Source: Leptospira haakeii
Lineage (GTDB): Bacteria > Spirochaetota > Leptospiria > Leptospirales > Leptospiraceae
NCBI RefSeq assembly: GCF_002812045.1
Contig: NZ_NPEG01000001.1
Coordinates: forward strand, 1,054,001-1,118,000
DNA: 64,000 nt
Direction: 5' to 3'
The notes under the pieces were generated by a model, which saw nothing but the letters and a program-made list of their open reading frames with translations, was not told where the DNA came from and searched no databases. Positions 8,649 to 19,487 of this stretch are shown here, one piece after another; positions within the stretch are counted from its first letter, which is position 1, and each line of letters starts with the position of its first letter. The translations under genes and the position numbers were made by a program.

Positions 8649-9374
8649 TTGAGTTTACCTCTTCACTATTCTCTTGCTGTCTATATGGTCTCAGATTGAG
8701 ATTCGCTTAGTTTTAACTTGTTCGCTTTTTTATCTGTATCACTCGGTACAAAACCGAGCTGTTGAAGATTAATTCCAGACTCAAAGCTGTCAAGATAAAA
8801 CGTTCGAAAAAAGTGATGATAAAATAACGTTTGATATGCAACTTATTTCTTTTTATAACGGTCGGTTTTTTATAAATATTCCTTCAGGGATGAGCCGAGT
8901 GAAAAAGGTCACAAGTTGAAAAATCCGAATTTTCAAGGTTGACTAACGTCTTTCCGGGAGAAGAAGGACTGATTTGGAAATTTTTTTCTGACCAACCTAT
9001 CATATTTTGAGTAACTGGCCCGGAGCTGTGCATAACTATTTGGCTGATATGACCGCCAACTTGATCGTGTTCTAATTTCATTAGACAGATTTTGGGGAAG
9101 GATTAGGGAAGAAGATTCGGTAAGCTGTAATGATTCAAGAGATCAACCTCGGCTTGGTTTTCCAGATTTTCAAGACTTGGGTGCATGGGCGAAGGTTCAC
9201 ATATGCACTAATAGCCAGAGTAAAGTATTGGTAGATCGATCTAATTTTATATGATTTTCTTTTTATGTAAACGATTGTTCATCTATATTCAAAAAATTTG
9301 AAAAAGATTGACTATCAATTATTATAAACTTTTGTAATGAAGCTCTGAGAGATATAATAGAGAAGAGGAATCAT
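8649..9374. other. 726-base gene-free region between the divergent lipase and amidohydrolase genes
   Basis: This region holds the two divergent promoters. It is AT-rich near both genes and mixed in the middle. A possible promoter for the amidohydrolase is TTGACT near 9308 followed by TGTAAT about 19 bases on. A 65-codon minus frame in the middle (8884-9081) has no ribosome-binding site and no recognisable motif. I see no tRNA, clear terminator or repeat here. Confidence 0.5.
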
Positions 9375-11171
9375 ATGAAGTACGATGTTCTGATCAAGAA
9401 TGGAAGAATATTCGATGGAGAAGGAAACGAATCATTTATCGGGGATGTCGCGGTCTCGGATGGGAAGATTGTCGAGATTTCTAAATCCATTTCAGGAGAT
9501 GCAAAAAAAATCTATGATGCTAAGGGACTTTGGGTCACTCCGGGGTTTATAGATTTTCACACACATTATGATGCAGAAGTAGAAGCTTCTCCAGGACTAA
9601 AAGAATCTGTGATGCATGGAGTGACTACAATCACAATGGGAAGTTGTTCTCTCAGCCTATGCATCGGATCAGCAGAAGATCTTGCCGACATGTTCAGTAG
9701 GGTAGAAGCCATTCCGAGAGAACAGGTGCTTCCTTTATTGCAAAAAAAGAAAAATTGGGATTCGATGAAAGAATATGCAGAACATTTGAATTCTCTTCCG
9801 TTGGGTCCTAATGTTTCTACATTCTTGGGACATTCTGCAATCAGAGCTTATTCAATGGGATTAGAAAGATCTCTTTCTTACGGAGTCAAACCGACTGAGA
9901 AAGAAATGATGCAAATGGAAAAACTTCTGCAAGAAGCGATCGATTGTGGATACTTGGGGCTTTCTATCAATACTCTTACTTGGGATAAGATGGATGGTAG
10001 TCGTTTTAGAAGTAAGCCGCTTCCTTCTACATTTGCTAAATGGTCCGAGATTAGCAGATTAAATAAGATCGTTCGTAGAGAAGATAGGATCTTTCAGGGT
10101 GTGCCTAATGTTTCTACCAAATATAATGTTCTATTATTCTTTAAGGAAAGTTTAGGAATTTTTAGAAAGAAACTGAAGACCACGATCATTTCTCTTATGG
10201 ATCCGAGATCGAATCGTTCTATTTACAAGTTGGTGGCATTTTTAACTCGGATTGTGAATACGATTTTGAAAGGAGATGTTCGTTTACAGGCTGTTCCCGC
10301 AATATTTGATCTTTACGCGGATGGAGTAGACGTTGTGGTCTTCGAGGAATTCGGTGCAGGGACTGCGGCTATACATTTAGCAGACCTTGCGGAAAGAAGG
10401 AAACTTCTACTCGATAAAGGATATAGAAGATGGTTTCGTAGGCAATGGACGAATTGGTTCTTACCTAGGGTATTCCATAGAGATTTCAACGAATCCAAAA
10501 TTGTAGAATGTCCCGACCAAAAACTGGTTGGTAGGTCTTTCTCAAGCCTAGCGAAAGAAAGAAAACAACATGTGGTAGAAACATTTTTGGACCTATGTGC
10601 GGAGTATGGGAACGATATCCGTTGGTATACCGTAATTGGAAATGATCGAAAGGGTCCTTTAAAATATATAGTTAGTCACCCTGATATATTGATCGGATTC
10701 TCGGATGCAGGTGCTCACTTGAGAGGAATGGCGCATTATAATTTTCCATTACGTTTTTTGAAATTAGTAAGAGATGCAGAATTAGAAGGAAAACCTTTTC
10801 TTTCTGCTGAAAAGGCTGTATGGAGAGTTACGGGAGAGATTGCGGATTGGTTCGGTCTGGACACAGGAAAATTGAAAGTTGGCGCACAGGCGGATTTAGT
10901 TATTTTAAATCCGAACGGTTTGAACGAAAAAGTGGAAACCATCCAGGAAACCCCAATGCCCGAATTTGGTGGAATGGTCCGTTTAGTTCGCAGAAACGAA
11001 GAAGCAATCCGTGCAGTGTTAATTAACGGAAAAATTGCAGTGGAGAATGGGATCGTTCTTCCTGAGATCGGAAAAGAAAATGGATTCGGAAGATTTATGG
11101 CTTATAAGGAAAAAGATTATCTTTATAACTCTAAAAAAGAACCTAAACGAGTGCCTGCGTCTGTAGCTTAG
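9375..11171 (+). CDS. Amidohydrolase, N-acyl-D-amino-acid deacylase-like
   Basis: 598 residues of the amidohydrolase superfamily. The N-terminal metal motif is FIDFHTHYDAEV (about residues 56-67). It is followed by MHGVTTITMGSCSLSL, with a Cys in the position of the D-aminoacylase metal Cys, FLGHSAIR, and near residue 450 the family's GFSDAGAHLRGM, whose Asp would be the catalytic/metal Asp. A small beta-sandwich at both ends completes the fold. Family members cleave N-acyl-D-amino acids or related cyclic amides; the substrate here is unknown. The ATG has an AGAGGA ribosome-binding site. The gene converges on the MDR oxidoreductase, 23 bases apart, with no hairpin between them. Confidence 0.85.
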   Translation: MKYDVLIKNGRIFDGEGNESFIGDVAVSDGKIVEISKSISGDAKKIYDAKGLWVTPGFIDFHTHYDAEVEASPGLKESVMHGVTTITMGSCSLSLCIGSAEDLADMFSRVEAIPREQVLPLLQKKKNWDSMKEYAEHLNSLPLGPNVSTFLGHSAIRAYSMGLERSLSYGVKPTEKEMMQMEKLLQEAIDCGYLGLSINTLTWDKMDGSRFRSKPLPSTFAKWSEISRLNKIVRREDRIFQGVPNVSTKYNVLLFFKESLGIFRKKLKTTIISLMDPRSNRSIYKLVAFLTRIVNTILKGDVRLQAVPAIFDLYADGVDVVVFEEFGAGTAAIHLADLAERRKLLLDKGYRRWFRRQWTNWFLPRVFHRDFNESKIVECPDQKLVGRSFSSLAKERKQHVVETFLDLCAEYGNDIRWYTVIGNDRKGPLKYIVSHPDILIGFSDAGAHLRGMAHYNFPLRFLKLVRDAELEGKPFLSAEKAVWRVTGEIADWFGLDTGKLKVGAQADLVILNPNGLNEKVETIQETPMPEFGGMVRLVRRNEEAIRAVLINGKIAVENGIVLPEIGKENGFGRFMAYKEKDYLYNSKKEPKRVPASVA

Positions 11172-11194
11172 CTATATTATAAAGGCGGAAGATA

Positions 11195-12208
11195 TTAAGG
11201 AATTCTAACTACGATTTTTCCGAAATGTTTTCCGTCTTTGAGGTATTCTAACGCATCTTTGAATTCGGAAAGTTCGTAGATTTTATCTACTACGGGTTTC
11301 AATTTCCATTCTGCGATCGCCTTATTCATAGCAAGGAAACCTTCTCTATGGCCTACCACTATCCCTTGGACTTTGATTTGGTTCATAACTAATGGAAGAA
11401 GGTTCAAGTCCTTGATGGCTCCTGCTAAGATCCCGATCAAATGGATTGTGCCGAAAAGTTTAACTGCCTTAATGGATTGTTCTAAGGTTCCTGCTCCACC
11501 CACTTCTACGATATGATCTGCTCCTTCTCCGCCTGTTAATTCTCTGATCTTTTCTCCCCAAGAGGTAATAGTTCTATAATTGATTAGATGATCTGCGCCT
11601 AAGGATCTTCCTTTTTCCAGTTTTTCGTCGGAAGAAGAGGTAAGATAAACGGTAGCTCCAACCGCTTTAGCAAATTGTAATGCGAATAATGAGACTCCCC
11701 CGGTTCCCTGTATAACTACGGATTCTCCTTTTTTGAGTTGGTTCTCCACAAAAAAAGAAGACCAAGCGGTAAGTCCTGCGCAAGGAAGTGTGGCTGCTTC
11801 TTCAAAACTGAGATGAGAAGGCATTGGAATTACACCTGTAGCAGGAAGGATTGCGTATTGTCTTAAGGTTCCGTCTAAAGGACCACCTAATGTGGTTCTG
11901 AGTTCTTTTTTGTTTGCGTGTCCAGACAGCCAATAAGGTGCAAAGGTTGCGTTGATCTTATCTCCGATCTTGATACCCGTGACATTCTCTCCAATATCTA
12001 CAATTTCTCCAGCGCCATCGCTGCAAGGAACCATTGGTACCGGAAAATTCGGATTGTACTTTCCTTGGACAACAAGATAGTCCCTGAAATTTAAGGAAGC
12101 TGCTCTAAAACGGACTAAAACTTCTCCTGGACCTGGTTTACCTGGATCAGGTAAATCGATTAGCGAAAGATTTTCTTTTCCGAAGGAGGAGAGTTGTACG
12201 GCTTTCAT
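11195..12208 (-). CDS. Zinc-independent MDR alcohol dehydrogenase / quinone oxidoreductase-like enzyme
   Basis: 337 residues of the medium-chain dehydrogenase/reductase superfamily. It has the N-terminal GroES-like domain (GEVLVRFRAASLNFRDYLV at about 28-46), a PCAGLTAW segment, and a Rossmann NADPH motif GTGGVSLFALQFA at about 168-180. The cysteine cluster of structural-zinc ADHs is absent. Such enzymes reduce enones, quinones or aldehydes with NAD(P)H; the substrate is unknown. It lies downstream of the crotonyl-CoA carboxylase/reductase gene on the same strand, but a terminator-like hairpin separates them. Confidence 0.85.
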   Translation of the reverse strand: MKAVQLSSFGKENLSLIDLPDPGKPGPGEVLVRFRAASLNFRDYLVVQGKYNPNFPVPMVPCSDGAGEIVDIGENVTGIKIGDKINATFAPYWLSGHANKKELRTTLGGPLDGTLRQYAILPATGVIPMPSHLSFEEAATLPCAGLTAWSSFFVENQLKKGESVVIQGTGGVSLFALQFAKAVGATVYLTSSSDEKLEKGRSLGADHLINYRTITSWGEKIRELTGGEGADHIVEVGGAGTLEQSIKAVKLFGTIHLIGILAGAIKDLNLLPLVMNQIKVQGIVVGHREGFLAMNKAIAEWKLKPVVDKIYELSEFKDALEYLKDGKHFGKIVVRIP

Positions 12209-12245
12209 GATTGTATTTTAAGATTTTTGAATGGAGTTAAATAAG

Positions 12246-12275
12246 AAGGGCTCAGGTTTTAATCCTAAGCCCTTT
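12246..12275 (-). terminator. Intrinsic terminator after the crotonyl-CoA reductase gene
   Basis: AAGGGCTCAGG pairs with CCTAAGCCCTT, with one or two internal mismatches, across a 7-base loop. It lies nine bases after the stop of the 12284-13531 gene and before the start of the downstream MDR gene, so read-through is probably limited. Confidence 0.75.
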
Positions 12276-12283
12276 GTTTCAGG

Positions 12284-13531
12284 TTATTTTTTACCTAATC
12301 CGAGCTTGTCCGCTCCGACTAAGATACTCATGTTTCCTGAAGGGTGTTTGTTTTCTTTCATCAGCTGGTGAGCTTGCGCAGTCTCTTCAAACTTGTAAGT
12401 GTGAGAGAGTGCAGGGTCCACTTTTTTATCGATTACTAGCTGGTTTAGACCGATAGCATTTTCGTCGTTTGCGAAGTGAGAACCTTGGAGACGTTTTTGA
12501 CGCATCCATAGATATCTTAAATCAACAGTTGCGTTGTAACCGGTTGTTCCAGCGCAGATAACTACCATTCCTCCAGTTTCACAAACGAATACTGAAGTAG
12601 GGATAGTGGTTTCACCTGGATGTTCGAATACGATCTTAGGATTGTTTCCTTTTCCTGCGATGTCCCAGATAGCCTTTCCGAATTCTCTGGCTTGTTTGGT
12701 CCATTCTACGAATACTTCAGGCTTATTAATATCAGAAGTGAGAGCACCCCAATGTTTGAAGTTATTTCTGTTAATCACTCCGGCAGCGCCTAAGTTTTTA
12801 CAGAACTCGATCTTATCATCGGAAGAAACTACTGCGATTGGAATTCCACCAGCTGCTTTAACAATCTGAATAGCCATGGCTCCTAAACCGCCTGCGCCTC
12901 CCCAGATAAGAACTACGTCTCCTGGTTTTACATCATTCGGTTTCCAGTGATGAAGCATTCTGTATGCGGTTGCTCCAACGAGCATATAAGCGGCTGCTTC
13001 TTCCCAAGAAAGGTGTTTTGGTTTAGGAAGGCATTGGTGGTCTTGGACTTTACAGAATTGTGCAAAGGAACCCCAGTTAGTTTCATATGCCCAAATCAAT
13101 TGGGAAGGTGCAAACATAGGATCTTTCCCATCTTTGACCCAAGGATCGTTTTTGTCCCAAATACCGCAATGTAGGACTACTTCGTCTCCTACTTTCACGT
13201 TCTTAACTTCGGAACCTACTTTATATACGATCCCGGATGCGTCTGAACCACCGATGTGGAATTTTTCAGGTTCGCCTTTTTTGTTTCTCGCTCCGATCAC
13301 ATCGACCGGGAATCCGAGGCCAGCCCATACGTTATTATAATTGATTCCGGCCGCCATAACTGCAACCAGCACTTCGTCAGGTTTAATTTCAGGAACGTCG
13401 ATCTCTTCGTGTTGGATAGACTTGATTGGATCTCCAAAACGCTCTGGTCGGATGACCTGTGCATGCATTTTTTTAGGGACCACTCCTAATGGAGGGAGTT
13501 GGCCGATTGGTACGATTTCAGGTGCGCTCAT
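12284..13531 (-). CDS. ccrA: Crotonyl-CoA carboxylase/reductase
   Basis: 415 residues. This MDR enzyme has the features that separate carboxylating crotonyl-CoA reductases from simple enoyl reductases: Asn in GINYNNVWA (residues 62-70), Glu150 in the [11 protein letters not shown] motif (149-159) and His352 in QGSHFAN (349-355). These match the known CO2-binding residues. The Rossmann motif [13 protein letters not shown] lies at 210-222. It would convert crotonyl-CoA, CO2 and NADPH to ethylmalonyl-CoA, which feeds the ethylmalonyl-CoA pathway or supplies extender units. The TetR gene lies just upstream on the same strand (68-base gap). The rest of the pathway is not in this window, so the physiological role is inferred. 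Confidence 0.92.
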   Translation of the reverse strand: MSAPEIVPIGQLPPLGVVPKKMHAQVIRPERFGDPIKSIQHEEIDVPEIKPDEVLVAVMAAGINYNNVWAGLGFPVDVIGARNKKGEPEKFHIGGSDASGIVYKVGSEVKNVKVGDEVVLHCGIWDKNDPWVKDGKDPMFAPSQLIWAYETNWGSFAQFCKVQDHQCLPKPKHLSWEEAAAYMLVGATAYRMLHHWKPNDVKPGDVVLIWGGAGGLGAMAIQIVKAAGGIPIAVVSSDDKIEFCKNLGAAGVINRNNFKHWGALTSDINKPEVFVEWTKQAREFGKAIWDIAGKGNNPKIVFEHPGETTIPTSVFVCETGGMVVICAGTTGYNATVDLRYLWMRQKRLQGSHFANDENAIGLNQLVIDKKVDPALSHTYKFEETAQAHQLMKENKHPSGNMSILVGADKLGLGKK

Positions 13532-13599
13532 GGGGACCAGAAAACCTAACCGACCGAGGCTTACGAGAAAAAAAACAGTCCTAAACTTAGCTTTCGGGC

Positions 13600-14193
13600 T
13601 TAGTTAAGAAGGATATGATCAACCCTTTCTTCCAAACCTCGGACCCTTTCCTCAAAGAATCGCTCGGAAGAGATAGAAAGGATCAAACTATGTAGCAGAT
13701 CCACAAGAAGGGAAAGTTTTAGTTCCGCATTTTTGGTAGGGGGATTACGATCCACAGCCGCATCCAATAACTTTCTATATTGGGCGCCGTAATGATTTGT
13801 GTATTCTTGGACTAGATTTTCAGGAGCAGAATATACTAAGCTGAATGGAAGTTTGGCTCTATCAGGGAATTGTCTCGCGATATCTGAAATTGCACGGAAT
13901 ACTGAGACAACTTCTTCTCTTAAACCTTTGTCTTTGATTAGTCTGCTTCGGATATCGTTCAATATCATCAAATGAGTGGCGACCAACGCTTTTCTGAAAA
14001 GGTTTTCTTTGGAATGGAAGTGATGGTAAATGCTAGGCTGCTCCAACCCGCATTCTCTGCTGATTTCTCTCAGAGAAGTTCCATGGAAACCTTTACGAGC
14101 AAAAGCTATCGCAGCGCCTTCTAAAATTCTCTCTCGAGAATTTCTGAAAACTCCGTTTGTGGGGTAGACAGGGCTACCGTCCTTCTTTTTCAC
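13600..14193 (-). CDS. TetR/AcrR family transcriptional regulator
   Basis: 197 residues. The N-terminal helix-turn-helix spans about residues 19-63 ([21 protein letters not shown], then LREISRECG and [14 protein letters not shown]), typical of TetR repressors. The C-terminal helical domain binds an unknown ligand; the context suggests an acyl-CoA. The start is a GTG at 14193 with an AGAGGT ribosome-binding site seven bases away. The gene precedes ccrA by 68 bases on the same strand and probably regulates it. The 229-base upstream spacer has a long-spaced inverted repeat (CGGCGAT at 14223, ATCGCCG at 14264). Confidence 0.9.
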   Translation of the reverse strand: MKKKDGSPVYPTNGVFRNSRERILEGAAIAFARKGFHGTSLREISRECGLEQPSIYHHFHSKENLFRKALVATHLMILNDIRSRLIKDKGLREEVVSVFRAISDIARQFPDRAKLPFSLVYSAPENLVQEYTNHYGAQYRKLLDAAVDRNPPTKNAELKLSLLVDLLHSLILSISSERFFEERVRGLEERVDHILLN

Positions 14194-14422
14194 CGATCCG
14201 ACCTCTTTTAGGAGGATTCATTCGGCGATATTATTTTTTTGTTTGAAGATCGAAGATCTCGAAATCGCCGGATGATCTATCCTTTAGGATAGAAATTTCA
14301 CTATATTAGCGAAGATATAACAAACGCCAGAATTCCGCAATTCATTAACTTAATGGCATTAGTTATTTAAGTCAAACTTGCCTGAATGATCGTCTTACCT
14401 GATTGTAATCAAGTTCAAAGGA

Positions 14423-15115
14423 TCAGAACTCTTTTTTAAAAACTTCGAAGTAGTTGTTCAACTCACTTGTACCTGGAAGCCTTCCTTCGGCTCCTGGTTG
14501 TTTTTTACCGGGAGAACCGGGTTGGTTCAGGTTTTGATCTTTTTCTTCTCGTCCGAATGCAGCTGCGGGAGTGTATAATTGGCTGCCGAACAATAGTTCG
14601 AAGTTTGCAACGTTAGACTCTGATTCATCTAATCTGATCTCTACTAAGAAATGATTTTCTCCAAATCTTGCTTCCCATTCATATACAAAAGAAGGTTCTA
14701 CAAATCCTGTAAACAATGGAGATAACTTTCTATCTTCGCTGTCAGATTGGAAGATATGAACCATAACGGATTGATCCGGATTTTCATGAGCGAGGCCCAC
14801 TCCTAACTTGCGGACGATCTTTCTGTCTTTACCTTCAGGGAATTGAAGTTTGAAAGATACTGTGTTCCCTTTGAATACTGACCCAGTAAAATGCGATTTT
14901 CGATCTACAATATATCCTCTGTCTTTTAGAGAAACCTTAACTTCTTCTACTAACTTTTTGAATGTAGGAGGTCCTCCTGCTATGGACTCTTTCGAGTTAG
15001 CAGGTGGATTCGTAGGAGAAGTTTGGGAATATAGACCCGATTGGACAATTAAGAATAAAAACAAAATTAAGGGAAAGAATCCCATTCGGGGAAGTTCTAA
15101 TAGAAAGGATCGCAT
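14423..15115 (-). CDS. Exported protein of unknown function
   Basis: 230 residues with an N-terminal signal peptide or anchor (hydrophobic about 12-28, followed by SQTSPTNPP). The mature part has a mixed alpha/beta pattern at residues 45-185 and a Gly/Pro/Gln-rich linker at about 190-220. I do not recognise a family. It is divergent from the OmpA-like lipoprotein gene, and the 149-base gap between them should hold both promoters. There is an in-frame ATG 10 codons in, but neither start has a strong ribosome-binding site. Confidence 0.7.
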   Translation of the reverse strand: MRSFLLELPRMGFFPLILFLFLIVQSGLYSQTSPTNPPANSKESIAGGPPTFKKLVEEVKVSLKDRGYIVDRKSHFTGSVFKGNTVSFKLQFPEGKDRKIVRKLGVGLAHENPDQSVMVHIFQSDSEDRKLSPLFTGFVEPSFVYEWEARFGENHFLVEIRLDESESNVANFELLFGSQLYTPAAAFGREEKDQNLNQPGSPGKKQPGAEGRLPGTSELNNYFEVFKKEF

Positions 15116-15264
15116 GATTACTAACAGACTAACTCGGATCGAACTTTCTCGCCAGGTTTTTTCGAAAATAATTCGGAAAATAGAGGAGAATCTCTCGGGA
15201 AAAGTCAGAAAAAAACGATAAATTAATTATGCTCCCCTATTCTAAGACAAAACTCGGAGGAATC

Positions 15265-15951
15265 ATGAAAACGAATCTGGGTATTCTTACCTTAGCTATT
15301 GTTTCGATTTCCATTCTATCTAACTGCGTTTCCCAATCCAAGTATGACGCCTTACAAGCAATGTACGATCAGAAAGCAAAGGATCTTTCTAACTTAGAAA
15401 AAGATAAGTCTTCTCTCCAAAGATCTGTAGAAGATATGAAAAGGATCCAGGAAGAAACAGAAAGAAGGATCGCTGACTATAGAAGCTTATTAGAAAGTTT
15501 TAAAGGAATGATCGATTCCGGAAAACTTAAGATCCGGATCGTAGATGGAAGAATGGTAGTAATACTTTCTTCTGATATATTATTCCCTCCTGGCTCTTCA
15601 AGCTTATCATCCAAAGGAACGGATGCAATTAAAGAAGTCACAGGGATCTTGTCTTCTCTTCATGGAAGGAGATTCCAAGTAGAAGGTCATACGGATGATG
15701 TACCTACCGGTATTAAGGGATTTTCTAACTGGGAACTTGCATCAGCAAGGGCTTTGACTGTATTGCACACGATGGTGAAATCCGGAATGCCGGAAGAAAG
15801 GATCAGTGCAGCTTCTATGGGATCTTCTCGTCCTTCTGTCCCGAATACAAGCGTGGAGAATAGAACCGCGAATCGAAGGATAGAAATTGTAATTGTTCCT
15901 GACTTATCTAATTTACCTGGAATTGAAGAATTACGTAAATTGAGCGAATAG
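15265..15951 (+). CDS. OmpA-family peptidoglycan-binding lipoprotein
   Basis: About 228 residues from the ATG at 15265, which follows a perfect CGGAGG ribosome-binding site; an upstream in-frame ATG at 15229 lacks one. A signal sequence ends at the lipobox LSNC (Cys about 21). A coiled-coil region (about 28-75) precedes an OmpA domain (about 100-215) with FPPGSSSLS, VEGHTDDVPT, NWELASARA and NRRIEIVI. The Asp and Arg of this domain bind diaminopimelate in peptidoglycan. The build resembles the periplasmic OmpA/MotB-like linkers that tie the envelope to the cell wall. Confidence 0.9.
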   Translation: MKTNLGILTLAIVSISILSNCVSQSKYDALQAMYDQKAKDLSNLEKDKSSLQRSVEDMKRIQEETERRIADYRSLLESFKGMIDSGKLKIRIVDGRMVVILSSDILFPPGSSSLSSKGTDAIKEVTGILSSLHGRRFQVEGHTDDVPTGIKGFSNWELASARALTVLHTMVKSGMPEERISAASMGSSRPSVPNTSVENRTANRRIEIVIVPDLSNLPGIEELRKLSE

Positions 15952-16048
15952 ACCAAGCCTAGGATTCGCTTGGCGAATTCTAGCACCTTATAAACTATGG
16001 TCCTATCCCCTCTTTTAATAAGATTCCTTCGGTGTTTAGGTAGGTTGT

Positions 16049-17678
<1,630 letters not shown>

Positions 17679-17695
<17 letters not shown>

Positions 17696-18251
17696 GATAT
17701 CTATCCAGAAGTTTCATTAGTATCGGCATAAAAACGGTTATAGAAACTCCAGTTGCTAAGATCCATTTTGTTTGAATGGATATCAACTGGTGGATTTTAG
17801 CGATTTCTTTATAAATTCCTAAAAATCCCGAATGCATTTCTTCTTTTAATTCTAATTTCATTTCCGTCATTTCCGTTCTGAGCTCGAATTTACAAACTGC
17901 GATCTCGGATTTGATCTCTGATCTGACCGCTGCAAATTCAGATCTGACTTCCGTTTTAAATCCTTCGAATTCAGAGCGGAAGATCGCAAATTCCGTTTTA
18001 AGATTCGTAAGTTCGCCTTTTAGACTAGTAGAAGTTTGGTCGGTACTATTTTTAAATTCAGACAGCTCAGTTTTAATCTTTCCGACTTCTTCAGTAAGTC
18101 TTTTCTCGAATTGGTTACTTGATTCTTCCAAAAGTATCTTGCTCCCTAAATTCCAATTGAAATTTACAAAATCTAAAAATTCATCCCTTCCTTTCGGACC
18201 TAAAATATCCTCTAATCTAGCGGGAACTTTCTTATAGATTGGTACCTTCAT
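17679..18251 (-). CDS. Tail-anchored coiled-coil protein (Bdr/DUF1640-like layout)
   Basis: 190 residues. A conserved-looking head (RLEDILGPKGRDEFLDFV, about 12-29) precedes a long coiled coil (about 45-145) built of repeating units such as LKTEFAIFRSEFEGFKTEVRS. A C-terminal membrane helix (about 160-180) with a short polar tail closes the protein. The layout, coiled-coil repeats plus one C-terminal anchor, is like Borrelia Bdr proteins and DUF1640 proteins, but I cannot show homology. Function is unknown. The start has a strong CGGAGG ribosome-binding site. Two tandem palindromes lie about 90-115 bases upstream, and the 3' end overlaps the ABC-F gene by 17 bases. Confidence 0.8.
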
Positions 18252-18340
18252 TTTAACCTCCGATGGTTGTTTGGCAACTCGTTCTTCAGTTTCAGGTAGT
18301 CAGTTATGCTGAATGGTTACGTTTTTTGCTAAAATTTTGC

Positions 18341-18366
18341 GGAATATCTATTCGGAATATATATTC
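18341..18366. promoter_or_regulatory. Tandem 13-base palindromes upstream of the coiled-coil gene
   Basis: GGAATATCTATTC is followed directly by GGAATATATATTC, one mismatch apart. Each contains a dyad with GAATA/TATTC arms, and the second is a perfect 12-base palindrome. They sit at the 3' end of rdgB and about 90 bases before the coiled-coil gene, as expected for two adjacent operator sites. No T-run follows, so a terminator is less likely. Confidence 0.45.
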
Positions 18367-18958
18367 AGTTTTTTGAATATGTTTTAAGATATTTTACTAA
18401 CTCATCTAAAGCCTTCTTTCGATGAGAAACTGAATTCTTTTTCTCATCTGAGACTTGGGAAAAATGAGCGGAGAAGGGCGGGTAATAAAAAATAGGATCG
18501 TATCCGAACCCATTTCCACTGGTATCATAAATATCGGAGATCAATCCAGGGCATTCTCCTTCGAAAGTAAACTCTCCTTCCGAAGTGACTAACGCGATTA
18601 CGCAAACATACTTCGCGTTCCGGTTTTTTTCTCCTTTCATTTTTTCCAGTAGAAGTCTGGCTCTTCCCTCATCGTCTAAACCTTCTCCACCAAAACGAGC
18701 AGAATAAACCCCAGGATCTCCGCCTAGGGCTTCTACACAAATGCCTGAATCGTCCGCTAAGGAAGGAAGTTTAGAAATAGAGAATAATTCCCTGGCTTTG
18801 AGAAGAGCGTTCTCAGTAAAAGTTTTACCGGTTTCTTCCGGACCGAAATCGATCTCTAACTCCTTCGGGGTGGATAATGTAAACCCTAAAGGAGAAAGGA
18901 TGGCTCGAATTTCGCGAACTTTATGGGAATTGTTGGAAGCTATAGAAAGGGATTTCAA
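18365..18958 (-). CDS. rdgB: RdgB/HAM1 non-canonical purine NTP pyrophosphatase
   Basis: 197 residues of the Ham1/RdgB family, which hydrolyses dITP, XTP and dHAPTP to monophosphates to keep deaminated purines out of nucleic acids. Visible signatures are SIASNNSHKVREI (about 4-16), the active-site DFGPEETGKTFTENALLKA, LADDSGICVEALGGDPGVYSAR and GFGYDPIFY followed by SHRKKAL. Length is normal. The ATG overlaps the stop of the upstream STAS gene by four bases (ATGA), so the two are translationally coupled. Confidence 0.95.
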   Translation of the reverse strand: MKSLSIASNNSHKVREIRAILSPLGFTLSTPKELEIDFGPEETGKTFTENALLKARELFSISKLPSLADDSGICVEALGGDPGVYSARFGGEGLDDEGRARLLLEKMKGEKNRNAKYVCVIALVTSEGEFTFEGECPGLISDIYDTSGNGFGYDPIFYYPPFSAHFSQVSDEKKNSVSHRKKALDELVKYLKTYSKN

Positions 18959-19356
18959 TTTCCCAATTTGAACTCGTCAAAAGCATCTTCTATGGTAGGA
19001 AGAACTTTGAACACTTTGTCCAACATTGTGATCTCGAATAATTGGAGAAGATCATCGTCGTTCACTACGATGATGATATCACCTTCTGCTGAGTTGAACT
19101 TTTTTTTGTAGGAGACTAGGATCCCCAACGCAGTTGAGCAAATATGACTCACCTCTGTAAGATCGATTATGATCTTAGGAGAAGGTTCGAAATTATGGTC
19201 GCTCAGGTTGCGGTCCAGTTCCTCGCTGTCGGATTGCAGAATGGATCCGGAAATTTTGATGATGTGGATGTCGCCTTGAACCGTTATTTCCATGTGGGTA
19301 ACGAACCTTGTGTGCATATTCGATTTTTTTATAGCAAGCAAAAAACGTCCTTTCAC
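18955..19356 (-). CDS. STAS-domain protein, anti-sigma-factor antagonist type
   Basis: Up to 133 residues. The STAS domain starts at about residue 22 (MEITVQGDIHIIKISGSI) and includes IIDLTEVSHICSTALGILVSYKK, where the Ser or Thr near STALG is the position phosphorylated in SpoIIAA/RsbV proteins. The first codon of the long frame is GTG at 19356. In-frame ATGs at 19317 and 19293 are alternatives, and the last gives a standard-length STAS protein. It would bind a SpoIIAB/RsbW-like kinase and be reactivated by SpoIIE phosphatases, two of which are in the window. No kinase gene is adjacent. It is translationally coupled to rdgB. Confidence 0.85.
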   Translation of the reverse strand: MKGRFLLAIKKSNMHTRFVTHMEITVQGDIHIIKISGSILQSDSEELDRNLSDHNFEPSPKIIIDLTEVSHICSTALGILVSYKKKFNSAEGDIIIVVNDDDLLQLFEITMLDKVFKVLPTIEDAFDEFKLGN

Positions 19357-19411
19357 GAACTTCTTTGCACCCTTCTTCCCGAATAATTTTAGAAAAAGAA
19401 GAGAATGAGAC

Positions 19412-19437
19412 TTTTTTGGGGGATTTCCCCCAAAAAA
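19412..19437. repeat. Perfect 11-base-pair hairpin (T6G5 / C5A6)
   Basis: TTTTTTGGGGG pairs with CCCCCAAAAAA around an ATTT loop. It sits between the acyltransferase stop and the STAS start. On either strand the stem is followed by A residues and not T residues, so it lacks the classic terminator tail. It may end transcription by extended pairing, or act in the STAS leader. Confidence 0.6.
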
Positions 19438-19487
19438 ACTTCGTTTATGTCCCTATTACTTGAGATATCTCAAGTCACTGTTCTAAT

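Noticed and set aside
8884..9081. 65-codon minus frame in the spacer upstream of the lipase
   Set aside because: No ribosome-binding site, no recognisable motif, and composition unlike neighbouring genes.
19412..19437. Intrinsic terminator of the acyltransferase transcript
   Set aside because: The stem is followed by A residues on both strands and not by a T-run, so I list it as a hairpin only.
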